Below are positions 36,530-44,401 of a DNA stretch of 64,000 nucleotides, one piece after another. The DNA is taken from the NCBI RefSeq assembly GCF_026340465.1, contig NZ_JAPEPC010000001.1:3126001-3190000 (forward strand), read 5' to 3'. A model generated the notes under the pieces. The model worked only from the letters and a program-made list of their open reading frames with translations. It had not been told where the DNA came from and did not search any database. This stretch comes from Streptomyces sp. NBC_01306. GTDB taxonomy: Bacteria; Actinomycetota; Actinomycetes; Streptomycetales; Streptomycetaceae. Made by a program: the position numbers and the translations under genes. Position 1 is the first letter of the stretch, and every line of letters begins with the position of its first letter.

Positions 36530-36790
36530 TCACCGGCCCCTCTGCCGCAGCCGGTGCAGTTCGGCGATGGCTCGCAACTGCCGGCGCTCATAAGGGGAAG
36601 CAGGGCGCACACAGACGCGGCTGGTCTGCCAGACAAGGCCCGTAGGGCGCTTCAGACGGACCAATACGCCCACAAAGTCGAATACCACGCCGGGCATTTC
36701 GTAGTGCGAGTCGTAGACAACCATGCCGAGGCGAAGTCGTTCCGGCGCCGGGAGCGGCGGTGAGTGTGGCTCGGATCCGGAAAGGGTCAC
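36530..36790 (-). CDS. Small hypothetical protein, last of a coupled trio, 86 aa
   Basis: The core GMVVYDSHYEMPGVVFDFVG, then RLKRPTGLVWQTSRVCVRPAS, resembles a small beta-barrel-like family often found in Streptomyces beside XRE/DUF397 genes. The GTG at 36790 is preferred to one at 36796: GGGGGAG lies five bases upstream, and the start overlaps the previous stop by four bases (GTGA). No catalytic motif. It is convergent with hsdM, with only 13 bases between. Function unknown. Confidence 0.65.
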   Translation of the reverse strand: MTLSGSEPHSPPLPAPERLRLGMVVYDSHYEMPGVVFDFVGVLVRLKRPTGLVWQTSRVCVRPASPYERRQLRAIAELHRLRQRGR

Positions 36791-37002
36791 TGCCACTCCC
36801 CCGCCCTGCTGTCCGTCGCCCGGCGGTGGGGGTGGTTCCGCAGTTCGTCATTGCAGTCCTGAACGGACAGACGAGCGCGCGCCGTCCGCGCTTCCTCCCG
36901 CTGCCTGGCCAGCGCGGCACACACATCACACCCCGGCACGGGAACGGGCTCAGGGAACGGGGATGGCGCTGCCACGCTCGTCCCGCAACCACAGTCGCTC
37001 AC
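36787..37002 (-). CDS. Small Cys-containing hypothetical protein, middle of a coupled trio, 71 aa
   Basis: The core CDVCAALARQREEARTARAR contains a CxxC pair followed by a charged helix, ending DCNDELRNHPHRRA. A second Cys pair lies at residues 4 and 6 (CGC). A metal site is possible. GTG at 37002 overlaps the stop of the upstream 58-codon gene by four bases. Similar tiny proteins occur beside the same neighbours in other Streptomyces, which suggests that the trio is one functional unit; no role is known. Confidence 0.65.
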   Translation of the reverse strand: MSDCGCGTSVAAPSPFPEPVPVPGCDVCAALARQREEARTARARLSVQDCNDELRNHPHRRATDSRAGEWQ

Positions 37003-37175
37003 TCCGCGGCCCTTTCCAGCCCGTCACGTACCCGCTCCAGGAGGCCTCTGGTCAGCGGGTCGTACGTCCGGGGGATGCACTCGGGGACCAATCGCCAGAA
37101 GCCTCCGTCGTGAATGACTGCCTCCAGCTTGGCCGCGCCCCGCAGCTCTGCCGTCCGAGGGTCGCGATCACACAT
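36999..37175 (-). CDS. 58-aa hypothetical protein, first gene of a coupled trio
   Basis: Too short for usual ORF cut-offs, but well supported. ATG at 37175 has AAAGGGG six bases upstream, and the stop overlaps the next start as GTGA. The translation begins MCDRDPRTAELRGAAKLEAV and contains FWRLVPECIPRTYDPLTRG, ending in a charged helix LLERVRDGLERAAE. The aromatic/Cys core looks like a folded domain. It is divergent from the XRE regulator at 37298 and probably shares its control region. Confidence 0.7.
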   Translation of the reverse strand: MCDRDPRTAELRGAAKLEAVIHDGGFWRLVPECIPRTYDPLTRGLLERVRDGLERAAE

Positions 37176-37297
37176 GACCGCCCCTTTCGTGTTTGCGCGA
37201 TTACCGTCTGTGCTTCAAGAGTCGGCTTCCGCGCGTACGCTCGACAGGGAGGAAGCTTGGACAGCAGCAACTGTCCATAGGGCATGCGGGGGTTCGT

Positions 37298-38125
37298 ATG
37301 ACTGTCGAAAACGAGAACGGGCATTCAGTGGGCTCCGCCGTGTCCCCTCTCGCGCACTTCGGGGCAGAGGTACGGCTGGAGCGCGAGCGCCTCGGCATGT
37401 CGCGTGCGGAGTTGGGCAAGTCAGCTCATTGCGGATACTCGCTCGTGGCGAAGATCGAGGCGGGGGACCGAGTACCGGCACTGGAGTTCGCGGAGGTCTG
37501 TGATCGCGTCTTCCCATATTCCAACGGGCGCTTTGTTCGCCTGTGGCCGCTCGCTCTGCGATATGCGTTCCCACCCTGGTTCCGCAGGTACGCCGAGCTT
37601 GAATGGATGGCCACGGGTCTGCGTATGTTCCACCCTCAGCTTGTGCCCGGGATCGCACAGACTGAGGAGTACGCCAGGGCGGTTCTGCGCACGGGCCGCC
37701 CGGCGAACCTTGAGGATTTCGTCACAGCGCGTATGGAGCGCCAGCGCATCCTTGAGCGGAACAAGCCGACACGACTCTGGCTCGTTCTCAATGAAGCCGT
37801 GCTTCGGAACGTCGTGGGCAGCGAGGCTGTCATGCACGGCCAACTAGCGGTTCTGCGGGATCTGGCACAGAAGCCCCCGCACACAGTGCAGATCGTCCCC
37901 AGCACAGGCACCAACCACCGTGTGGCGAGTCCTTTCGGCATGTTGTCATTCAGTGAGGGCAACGATGTGGTCCACGTGGACGGGTTCCCCCGCGGCTACC
38001 TTCTGGCTGACGCAGACGACGTATCCACAGCGAACGATGCCTATGATCTGCTCAGAGCAATGGCCGCCCCGCCGGACGAGTCGGCAGACATGATCGACAC
38101 CATCTCGAAGGACTGCTACTCATGA
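37298..38125 (+). CDS. XRE-family regulator with DUF5753 domain, 275 aa
   Basis: Residues about 18-75 are an XRE helix-turn-helix (FGAEVRLERERLGMSRAELG, then YSLVAKIEAGDRVPALEFA). Residues about 105-265 are the DUF5753 effector region: MFHPQLVPGIAQTEEYARAV, FVTARMERQRIL, LVLNEAVLRNVVG. These regulators in Streptomyces are paired with a DUF397 protein that modulates them; BldB-like developmental or antibiotic roles are known for a few. The ATG at 37298 is the natural start. It overlaps DUF397 downstream by four bases (ATGA) and is divergent from the tiny-gene trio. Confidence 0.9.
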   Translation: MTVENENGHSVGSAVSPLAHFGAEVRLERERLGMSRAELGKSAHCGYSLVAKIEAGDRVPALEFAEVCDRVFPYSNGRFVRLWPLALRYAFPPWFRRYAELEWMATGLRMFHPQLVPGIAQTEEYARAVLRTGRPANLEDFVTARMERQRILERNKPTRLWLVLNEAVLRNVVGSEAVMHGQLAVLRDLAQKPPHTVQIVPSTGTNHRVASPFGMLSFSEGNDVVHVDGFPRGYLLADADDVSTANDAYDLLRAMAAPPDESADMIDTISKDCYS

Positions 38126-38337
38126 GCAAGTTCGCGCACGTCGCTGAGCCCAACTGGCGGAGTTCTACGTACAGCCAGAGCAACGGTGGAGAATGCGTAC
38201 AGGTAGCTGCTGGCACCCCAGGCTTCGTCCCCGTCCGGGACTCCAAGAACCCCACCGGCCCTGCCCTCGCCTTCCCCGCCTCCGCCTTCTCCTCCTTCAT
38301 CGAGGCCGTGCAGCAGGACACCATCGGCCGGTCCTGA
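38122..38337 (+). CDS. DUF397-domain protein, 71 aa
   Basis: Typical DUF397: NWRSSTYSQSNGGECVQVA, then VPVRDSKNPTGPALAF and FIEAVQ. Translationally coupled to the XRE/DUF5753 gene (ATGA overlap). Members act as small partners of that regulator, possibly as antitoxin-like or anti-activator proteins; the evidence for any one locus is limited. Confidence 0.92.
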   Translation: MSKFAHVAEPNWRSSTYSQSNGGECVQVAAGTPGFVPVRDSKNPTGPALAFPASAFSSFIEAVQQDTIGRS

Positions 38338-38448
38338 CACCCGGAGCAGCGCCCCCAGCCCCTCATTGATCATGTCCGGGAATCCGCTTGCCCCACCGGT
38401 GCCCGTTGACGATGGTTACTCGTGAGTGATCACAAGGGGTGGGTACAG

Positions 38449-39102
38449 GTGAGCATCGCAGAGCCGGACACGCGACAGTTCCTGTCGTTCAAGACGAACC
38501 TTGAGTACGCCAGGAACTTGATCACCGCCGGTAATAGCCTCCGTGGGCTCCAGCCCGGAGCCCTGGACATCAACGACCTCTATCGCGCCGCCTGGGTGCA
38601 GGGTGTCAGCGCCATAGACCACTGGCTGCACGAGGAACTCTTCCGCCGCGTGGCAGAGATCTCCGCGAACTCCACCGGCGGCGCACTTCCCGCTCAACTG
38701 CGCCGGTTCGAGCTCCCGCTCTCGGTCATCGAGGATGTACGGGTCGGACAGCAGGAACTGGCAGATGTGGTCGTGGCGCATGTGCGCGCCAAATGGGCGT
38801 ACGCACCCCTGCACAATCCGAAGAGGATCACCGAGGCCTACCGGCTGATCACGGACGAAGACCTGTGGGCATCAGCAGCCACGAAGATCAACGCATGGCA
38901 CCACCACCGTACGCATTACTCGGCCCAGAGTTTGAAGCAGCAATTTTCGGCCATCATCCAGCGCCGCAATCTCATCGCCCACTACGCGGACCTGGAAGAC
39001 GGCCACCTCAAGCGGCGTCGCCCGATCACAGACGCAGAGGCCAGTGACGCTCTCAACTGGATCGAGCGCATCGCCCTGGCCATCGCCGCTGTACTGGGCT
39101 GA
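38449..39102 (+). CDS. HEPN-domain protein, candidate RNase, 217 aa
   Basis: An all-helical protein. N-terminal helices contain LYRAAWVQGVSAIDHWLHEE; the C-terminal half has the HEPN signature RNLIAH (Arg173-x4-His178) in IIQRRNLIAHYADLED. Rx4-6H is the metal-independent RNase site of HEPN toxins. The GTG at 38449 has GGTGG five bases upstream and is preferred to the GTG at 38422. No nucleotidyltransferase antitoxin is next to it. It follows the XRE-DUF397 pair and the type I restriction operon, so an abortive-infection role is plausible. The RiboL-PSP-HEPN family is my nearest match. Activity is inferred. Confidence 0.7.
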   Translation: MSIAEPDTRQFLSFKTNLEYARNLITAGNSLRGLQPGALDINDLYRAAWVQGVSAIDHWLHEELFRRVAEISANSTGGALPAQLRRFELPLSVIEDVRVGQQELADVVVAHVRAKWAYAPLHNPKRITEAYRLITDEDLWASAATKINAWHHHRTHYSAQSLKQQFSAIIQRRNLIAHYADLEDGHLKRRRPITDAEASDALNWIERIALAIAAVLG

Positions 39103-39126
39103 CGCTCACTCCCGGAAGCTACGAGC

Positions 39127-39381
39127 TCAGCCCGCGCGTGACGGTGCGCGGTGTAGCGCTGACAGCCGTGCCAGCTCGTCGTCCCTGAAGTCCGCCACCT
39201 CCTGGCACAGCCGGCTCATCACGAAGTACCCCAGCGGTACGCAGAGGTCCATCCGCTGGATGCACACGCCGACCATGAACGGACCGTCCTTCGCACGGTA
39301 GAGACGCACGCCGTAGTAGCCCTCCTGGCAGTCCCGGTCGTTGTTGAACCGGCAGTCGGCGCAAGTACTCGGGAGTCTCAC
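39127..39381 (-). pseudogene. Cys-rich C-terminal remnant, probably of a radical-SAM-like enzyme
   Basis: The 84-codon frame from GTG 39381 contains STCADCRFNNDRDCQEGYYG, then VRLYRAKDGPFMVGVCIQRMD. The C-x2-C-x7-C layout and the CQEG...GVCIQRMD segment look like the end domain of radical-SAM proteins from actinobacteria. The same frame continues upstream past the start as SEGYRLPDGRALYAKSIRPV without any start codon, inside the 3' end of the XRE/DUF5753 gene. This fits a recombination scar where the front of the enzyme was lost. A real small protein coupled by a GTGA overlap is the alternative. Confidence 0.45.
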
Positions 39382-40237
39382 GGGCCGGATGCTCTTCGCG
39401 TACAGGGCGCGGCCATCCGGCAGGCGGTAGCCCTCGCTCCGTGGACAGCCATGGTGGACAGGCGTGAGAACGCCCGGAGGCAGAGCGCCACCTCACTCGG
39501 GTTCTTGACGGTGATGTCCGCGGACAGGGTCTCCACCTGCACCTGTTCGTCATCGAACGCGAGGAATCCTTCGAGGGTCCACATGTGGCGGGTGGCCGTT
39601 CGCGGGATCACGTCGAGCGACACCGTGGGCAGAGCCATCACCGCCATCAGATACCCGAGCTGGCCGGCCATCGTCTCGGCGTCACCGAAAGGGAAGTGCA
39701 GCACGTCTTCTTCCACCAGGAGGGCGAAGCGCTTTGACCCGTCGTACAGCACCTTGGACCGTTCGACACGCGCCGTGGCGGCGGCCGGTGCATCGTTCAC
39801 CGAGCCTTCGAATTCGGCGATCCTGGCCAGCAGGGCCTCGGCGTAACCCTGCGTCTGCAACAGGCCGGGAATCACGTTCGAGCAGTAGACACGCATGTGC
39901 CGGGTGCGCTGGTAGAGCGGAACTGTCGACACCTGGTTGTGCTTCAGGCCCGCGCGCTGGAGGTGCCGCCACTCCCGATACATCAAGTCCGCGGTGCGGG
40001 AGGCGGAAATGATCTCGGATGCCTGACCGGCGGCGCCACACGTGCGGCACCAAATGCGGATATCCGCGTCCGAGGGTGTCGTCCTGGCGTTCTCGATACT
40101 GACGTCTTCGCGAGGTGCCACCCGCACCGGACGGCCAGCTCACGTCCGCTGAGCCCGGCGTCACGGCGCACATGGCCGAGGCGGACGGCGACAGCCTCGC
40201 ATGCCTCTTGAACGCTTGAGGAAGGCGAGAGGGGCAT
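39378..40237 (-). pseudogene. XRE/DUF5753 regulator broken by a 1-nt deletion
   Basis: One frame from ATG 40237 encodes the helix-turn-helix (EAVAVRLGHVRRDAGLSGRE, then LAVRCGWHLAKTS), and a second frame carries on with SIENARTTPSDADIRIWCR and the whole DUF5753 region (LYQRTRHMRVYCSNVIPGLL, then YAEALLARIAEFEG). The join lies near 40098-40104, within the recognition helix; adding one base there restores KTSSIENAR. The total length (3n+2) agrees with one lost base. A sequencing error would look the same. The C-terminus is also unusual (see the remnant at 39127). Confidence 0.8.
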
Positions 40238-40305
40238 GAACGGGCTGTCCAGAGCTTGTTGTTGGGCTCGTTCGTTGAGGCCGTTGGGGGGGGCTCAACG
40301 CTGGT

Positions 40306-40828
40306 TCAGATCTTGTATTCGGTGTGCGCGACAGCCCTGTTCCACACGACATCGAAGGCCGACGCGCACAGCGCCGCGACGGCCGGATCCGTGTTCACCT
40401 CCGGCTCCACGGCGTCACCGTCCCCCAAGAAGAGATTGAAACCCACCGCTTGGCCGTCGATCAGCCAGAAATCAGCTGCGGGCAGGGGATATCGAGGTGG
40501 CCCGTCTGCGGGCCAGCCAGCGGACCTGCTCGCCTGCCTGCTCGTTCAGGGGCGTGGTGAAGTGCTCGAACGCGACGTAGTCCGACACCGGCTCGGACAC
40601 GATGCGCGCTCTACGGATCACCACACCGCGATCCACCGTGCGCCGCACGAGGGCGAGCCACTCCCCAAGAGCTTCCCAGCTGTCTTCAAGGGTCCACTTC
40701 CCAGCCGCCCAGAGAGCGAGGTCGTCCTGCTCCTCGGCAACCGCGTAGGTGTCTCTCATCTCCAGGTGCACTGCGGAGTGCTGTGCGGAGTCGAGGAGCG
40801 CGTCGATGCTAGGAACTTTCGGCTTCAT
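40306..40828 (-). pseudogene. DUF6879-family gene broken by a 1-nt insertion
   Basis: From ATG 40828 the frame gives a DUF6879 protein (SAVHLEMRDTYAVAEEQDDL, then LVRRTVDRGVVIRRARIVSE and EQVRWLARR), but it stops early at ATSISPARS. The next frame restores the family end: PLPAADFWLIDGQAVGFNLF, then VEPEVNTDP and AFDVVWNRAVAHTEYKI. The shift lies near 40488-40494 (GGGGATATCG). The length is 3n+1, as expected for one extra base. The start overlaps the stop of the upstream partner gene. Confidence 0.85.
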
Positions 40829-41042
40829 CGCACGCCTTCCCGATCAGTGCGACCATGCGGTACGGGAGACGCACGATGCCTTCGGAGTCAGGGCATGGGC
40901 TGTACCTGGCCCAGTCCGCCTCCGTGCCGGCATCGGGATTCCAGCCCTGGAACAGGATTTCCCTCTCCTCGTCGTCAACCTACACAGCAGGGCAGTTGCC
41001 ACTGTTCGTGTTCGGGTCGAGACCGATGAACTGTAAAGCCAT
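40809..41042 (-). pseudogene. Small partner of DUF6879 with an in-frame TAG at codon 21
   Basis: From ATG 41042 the 78 codons read MALQFIGLDPNTNSGNCPAV, then TAG, then VDDEEREILFQGWNPDAGTE and DSEGIVRLPYRMVALIGKA. Relatives have Trp (TGG) at the stop position, so a single G-to-A change explains it. The true stop overlaps the DUF6879 start, as in intact pairs. The downstream half could be re-initiated but has no clear start. Confidence 0.8.
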
Positions 41043-41168
41043 GGTGACCTCATCTGCCGACCGGGGCTTGCATGCGATTGCACGACCCTCACGCTTCGGG
41101 GCACATGCGTCAAGAGCGTGATTCCGATCAGGGTGCACCTGGCGGCGGCGTCGTCAACAGGCCGCCCC

Positions 41169-41870
41169 TCAGGCCCCCTTGAACGAGTCGAGGTGGGCGA
41201 AGACGACCACGTTGTCCTCGTAGTCCTGGGCCGCCCTGTTGTACTCGCCGCCGCAGGTGATCAGGCGGAGCTGGGCGTCGGGGGTGTCGCCGTAGACACG
41301 TTTGTCGGGGAAGTCGGCCTTGCTGAACGTCTCCACGGAGTCGACCTTGAACGTGGCGACCGTGCCGTCCTTCCTGGCGATGTCCACCTCGTTTCCCCGT
41401 TTGAGGGTCCGCAGCAGCAGGAACACCGCCGGGCCGGTCTTCGTGTCGACGTGGCCCGCGACGATCGCCGCGCCGCGCTCTCCGGGGGTGGCGCCGCCCC
41501 GGTACCAGCCGACCATGTTGGTGTTGTCCGCGGGCGGCGGGTTGAGCTTGCCGGATGTGTCGAGGTCCAGCGGCGTGAACGGTGCGTCGACCGCGATCGT
41601 CGGGATCGTCAGCCTCGTCGGTTCGGAGCGGGGCAGCGGGGCTGCGGCTGCGGGCAGAGGCGTCCGGGGGGTCGCGGAGGCCGCGGCCGCGGACTGCACC
41701 TTGGCGTCGCCCGCCGGGTTTCCGAACCCGATTCCGAAGGAGTTGCAGAGCAGGAGAGCGCCCACGCCCGCTGCCGCGACAGGCCACAGCAGTACGCGGT
41801 GGAGGGGTCGCACAACGTTCTTCGGGGACGGGACGGAAGGCTTCGGCTGGGGAAGCTTCTCAGCGGCCAT
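41169..41870 (-). CDS. Class F-type sortase, 233 aa
   Basis: A membrane-anchored transpeptidase that attaches or cleaves surface proteins. After a short basic stretch, one membrane helix (VLLWPVAAAGVGALLLCNSF), an Ala/Pro-rich linker and the sortase barrel follow: LTIPTIAVDAPFTPLDLD, the catalytic His140 in AGHVDT and the catalytic Cys206 in LITCGG. A conserved Arg precedes the Cys (LRLITC) and may complete the site with EYNRAAQDYEDNVVVFAHL. The ATG at 41870 has GAAAGG upstream. The adjacent His-rich repeat protein on the same strand is a likely substrate. Class assignment is by layout only. Confidence 0.9.
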   Translation of the reverse strand: MAAEKLPQPKPSVPSPKNVVRPLHRVLLWPVAAAGVGALLLCNSFGIGFGNPAGDAKVQSAAAASATPRTPLPAAAAPLPRSEPTRLTIPTIAVDAPFTPLDLDTSGKLNPPPADNTNMVGWYRGGATPGERGAAIVAGHVDTKTGPAVFLLLRTLKRGNEVDIARKDGTVATFKVDSVETFSKADFPDKRVYGDTPDAQLRLITCGGEYNRAAQDYEDNVVVFAHLDSFKGA

Positions 41871-42029
41871 CGGGTGATGCCTTTCGGGCGCGGGGGGGGC
41901 GGCGGAAAAGGTGGGGCGGGGGGTGTTGTGGTGCGGGTGCGGTGGTGCGGGTGCGGTGTACAACCGTTGCGGCCACCGCCCCTCGGGGCGGTGGCCTCGT
42001 CAACGCCGGATCTGCAAGCGGTGTGGCGG

Positions 42030-43190
42030 TCAGGCCATCGACAGGCCCGAGGCGTTGCGACGGCGGCGGACCAGGTAGATGCCCGCGCCGACGCCGCCGA
42101 GGAGCAGCACCGAACCGGCGGCCACTCCGCTGTTGGTCGCGAGGCCGCCACCACCGGTGTGCATACCGCCGTGCGGCCGGTGGTCACGGCCGCCGTCGTC
42201 GTTGTTCCAGCCGTCCTGGTCGTTCCAGGAGCCGTCCTTCCAGGAGCCGTCCTCGTCCATGCCGGAGGACGAGCTGCCGTCGTCGCCCGTGGTCAGCGCC
42301 GTGTTCATGGCGAGGGCGCCACCGCCGGTGTGCATCCCGCCGTGCGGGCGGCCGTGGTCGTGGTCACCGTGGTGGTCACCGTGGTCGTGGTCACCGTGGT
42401 GGTCGCCGTGGTCACCGTGGTCGTGGTCGCCCTGCCCGTGGCCGTCATCCCCGTGCCCGTCGTCCCCGTACGCGTCGCCGCCGTCATCGCCCGTGGTCAC
42501 CGCCGGAGTCATGGCGAGAGCGCCACCGCCCGTACGCATCCCGCCGTGCGGGCGGCCGTGGTCGTGGTCACCGTGGTGGTCACCGTGGTCGTGGTCGCCC
42601 TGCCCGTGGCCGTCATCCCCGTGCCCGTCGTCCCCGTACGCGTCGCCGCCGTCATCGCCCGTGGTCACCGCCGGAGTCATGGCGAGAGCGCCACCGCCCG
42701 TACGCATCCCGCCGTGCGGCCGGCCGTGGTCGTGGTCACCGTGGTCGTGGTCACCGTGGTGATCGCCGTGGTCACCGTGGTCGTGGTCACCCTGCCCGTG
42801 GCCGTCATCCCCGTGCCCGTCGTCCCCGTACGCGTCGCCACCGTCATCGCCCCTGCTCACCGCCGGAGTCATGGCGAGAGCGCCACCGCCCGTACGCATC
42901 CCGCCGTGCGGGCGGCCGTGGTCGTGGTCGCCGTGGTGGTCACCGTGGTCGTGGTCACCGTGGTGATCGCCGTGGTCACCGTGGTCGTGGTCACCCTGCC
43001 CGTGGTCATGGCCGTGGTCGCCACGGCCGCTGCCGTCGCTGTTGCCGGGGGTGTCATGGTCGCTACTGGAGGAGGCGCCGCTGTCCGAGGCCGGCGCGCC
43101 GGACGTCGTCAGGGCGTACGCGGCGGGAGCGGAGAAGGCAAGGGCGGCAGTCACAGCAGCTGACGCGAGCAAGGTACGGGCAGTGCGCAT
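42030..43190 (-). CDS. His/Asp/Gly-rich tandem-repeat surface protein, 386 aa
   Basis: Residues 1-27 are a signal peptide (TLLASAAVTAALAFSAPAAYA). The middle is four long repeats, each with DHDHGDHHGDHDHG-type runs, then GRPHGGMRTGGGALAMTPAV and GDDGGDAYGDDGHGDDGHGQ. A fifth RPHGGMHTGGGGLA comes directly before a C-terminal membrane helix (SGVAAGSVLLLGGVGAGIYL) and an RRRR tail. That end is the plan of a sortase substrate, although no LPxTG or LAxTG motif is present; HTGGGGLA may serve. The His/Asp runs should bind divalent metals. ATG at 43190 has AAAGGA upstream. It precedes the sortase gene. Confidence 0.85.
   Translation of the reverse strand: MRTARTLLASAAVTAALAFSAPAAYALTTSGAPASDSGASSSSDHDTPGNSDGSGRGDHGHDHGQGDHDHGDHGDHHGDHDHGDHHGDHDHGRPHGGMRTGGGALAMTPAVSRGDDGGDAYGDDGHGDDGHGQGDHDHGDHGDHHGDHDHGDHDHGRPHGGMRTGGGALAMTPAVTTGDDGGDAYGDDGHGDDGHGQGDHDHGDHHGDHDHGRPHGGMRTGGGALAMTPAVTTGDDGGDAYGDDGHGDDGHGQGDHDHGDHGDHHGDHDHGDHHGDHDHGRPHGGMHTGGGALAMNTALTTGDDGSSSSGMDEDGSWKDGSWNDQDGWNNDDGGRDHRPHGGMHTGGGGLATNSGVAAGSVLLLGGVGAGIYLVRRRRNASGLSMA
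42301..43020. repeat. Nested coding repeats of the His-rich surface protein
   Basis: Major units (about 168-192 nt) hold a nearly identical block (CACCGCCGGAGTCATGGCG at 42498, about 42666 and about 42858), joined by short CACCGTGGTCGTGGT repeats that vary in number. The variable inner copy number accounts for the different unit lengths and suggests recent slippage or recombination. Confidence 0.85.
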
Positions 43191-43569
43191 TGAGACGATT
43201 CCTTTCGCCACGACTGCGAAGGCTGACACTCCGTCGGCTCATCGATTCGCAGAAGCGACGTCCTCACCATCAGCAGGAATCTGACGCCCCGCCACTGGAG
43301 ACCGGGGCATCCGAGTGAAGCCATGGGCTCAATGAGTTCAGGACCGGCCGATATTCACCCGATGGACGGCACGTCGTACCCCAGCAGCGCCGCCGCGATG
43401 AGGTAGGGACACGGGTGAGCGAGAGGGAGAGCACCCCTGGAGAGCACCCCCGTGCATCCGGCGCTGATGTTCGCCGAGACCCCCGGCGCCGTGGCCGGGT
43501 CGTCAGCGCCCCGCACCGCCCGCGAAATGCGGTCGCCCATGCCGCAAGGGCCGAACTAGCTTGGCCCCC
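43191..43569. other. Intergenic region between the surface protein and the dioxygenase
   Basis: About 380 bp, divergent promoters expected. A 61-codon minus-strand frame at 43355-43540 has no ribosome-binding site or recognised motif, and I do not call it. No strong repeat or RNA is seen. Confidence 0.5.
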
Positions 43570-44313
43570 ATGCCGGATGACGTACGACTGAGCCAGGCAC
43601 AGGTGGCCGAGTTCGCGCAGCGCGGTTTCCTGCTGATCCCGCGAGCCGTTCCCGGAGAGCTGGTGGCCGCCGGGACGCGGGTCATCGACGGGATGGCAGA
43701 ACGCCGTCCGCCCGGCCCCGGTGTACGCGGGCCGCACAACTACTTCCCCGCCGCCGAGCGCGTTCCGGCCCTCGCCGCGCTGCTGACCGGCAGCCCCGCC
43801 TGGTCCCTGGCCGAGTCCCTGACCGGCCCCGGCACGCTGGAAGCGCCCGGCCAGGTGCAGGCCGTGCTCAACATCCCGCCGTACCCGCAGCAGCCCGGTA
43901 TGCACCACCTCGACGGTTTCCCCGCCAAACCGGACGGGCGGCCGGGCACCTTCACGCTGCTCGCCGGGGTGCTGATGTCCGACCAGCTCGACGAGGACGC
44001 CGGCAATCTCTGGGTGTGGCCCGGCACCCACCTGACGCATGCGGCGTACTTCCGCGAGCACGGCCCCGACGCGTTCCTCGCGGCGGGCGGCTACCCGCCG
44101 ATCCCGCTCCCCGAGCCGGAGCAGATCCGGGGCCGGGCCGGGGATCTGCTCCTGGCGCACTATCTGCTGGGCCACAACATCGGCGGCAACACCTCCCGGG
44201 CGGTCCGGCGCGCCGTCTACTTCCGGGTGAAGCGCACCGGGCACGACCCCCGCTGGCGGGAGTTCCTGCAGGACCCCTGGCTCGACTACGACGCCGTACG
44301 CACCGCCGCCTGA
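43570..44313 (+). CDS. Phytanoyl-CoA dioxygenase-family Fe(II)/2-oxoglutarate enzyme, 247 aa
   Basis: A non-haem iron oxygenase. The facial triad begins with His113-x-Asp115 in MHHLDGFP; the distal His is probably in LLGHNIGGNTS, and the 2-oxoglutarate-binding Arg in RRAVYFRVKR. WVWPGTH (residues about 150-156) fits the family core. The ATG at 43570 has only a weak leader, possibly near-leaderless. It is isolated between convergent and divergent neighbours, so its substrate cannot be guessed. Length is short but complete for the family. Confidence 0.85.
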   Translation: MPDDVRLSQAQVAEFAQRGFLLIPRAVPGELVAAGTRVIDGMAERRPPGPGVRGPHNYFPAAERVPALAALLTGSPAWSLAESLTGPGTLEAPGQVQAVLNIPPYPQQPGMHHLDGFPAKPDGRPGTFTLLAGVLMSDQLDEDAGNLWVWPGTHLTHAAYFREHGPDAFLAAGGYPPIPLPEPEQIRGRAGDLLLAHYLLGHNIGGNTSRAVRRAVYFRVKRTGHDPRWREFLQDPWLDYDAVRTAA

Positions 44314-44345
44314 TCCGGCCCGGCGGCACGGCAGCCGCACTCGAC

Positions 44346-44401
44346 ACTCAGGACTCAGCCCTCAGCACTCAGCGATCACCGCTCAGGACTCACCGCTCAG
44401 C
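44346..44401. repeat. Eight tandem heptamers of NCTCANS type
   Basis: Units begin every 7 nt from 44346: actcagg, actcagc, cctcagc, actcagc, gatcacc, gctcagg, actcacc, gctcagc. The array lies between the stop codons of two convergent genes, ending seven bases from the DUF5063 stop. Confidence 0.85.

Noticed and set aside
42301..43020. Possible CRISPR or noncoding repeats
   Set aside because: Repeats keep the reading frame of a secreted protein with signal peptide and membrane end.
43355..43540. 61-codon minus-strand frame
   Set aside because: No ribosome-binding site, motif or coupling; left as intergenic.
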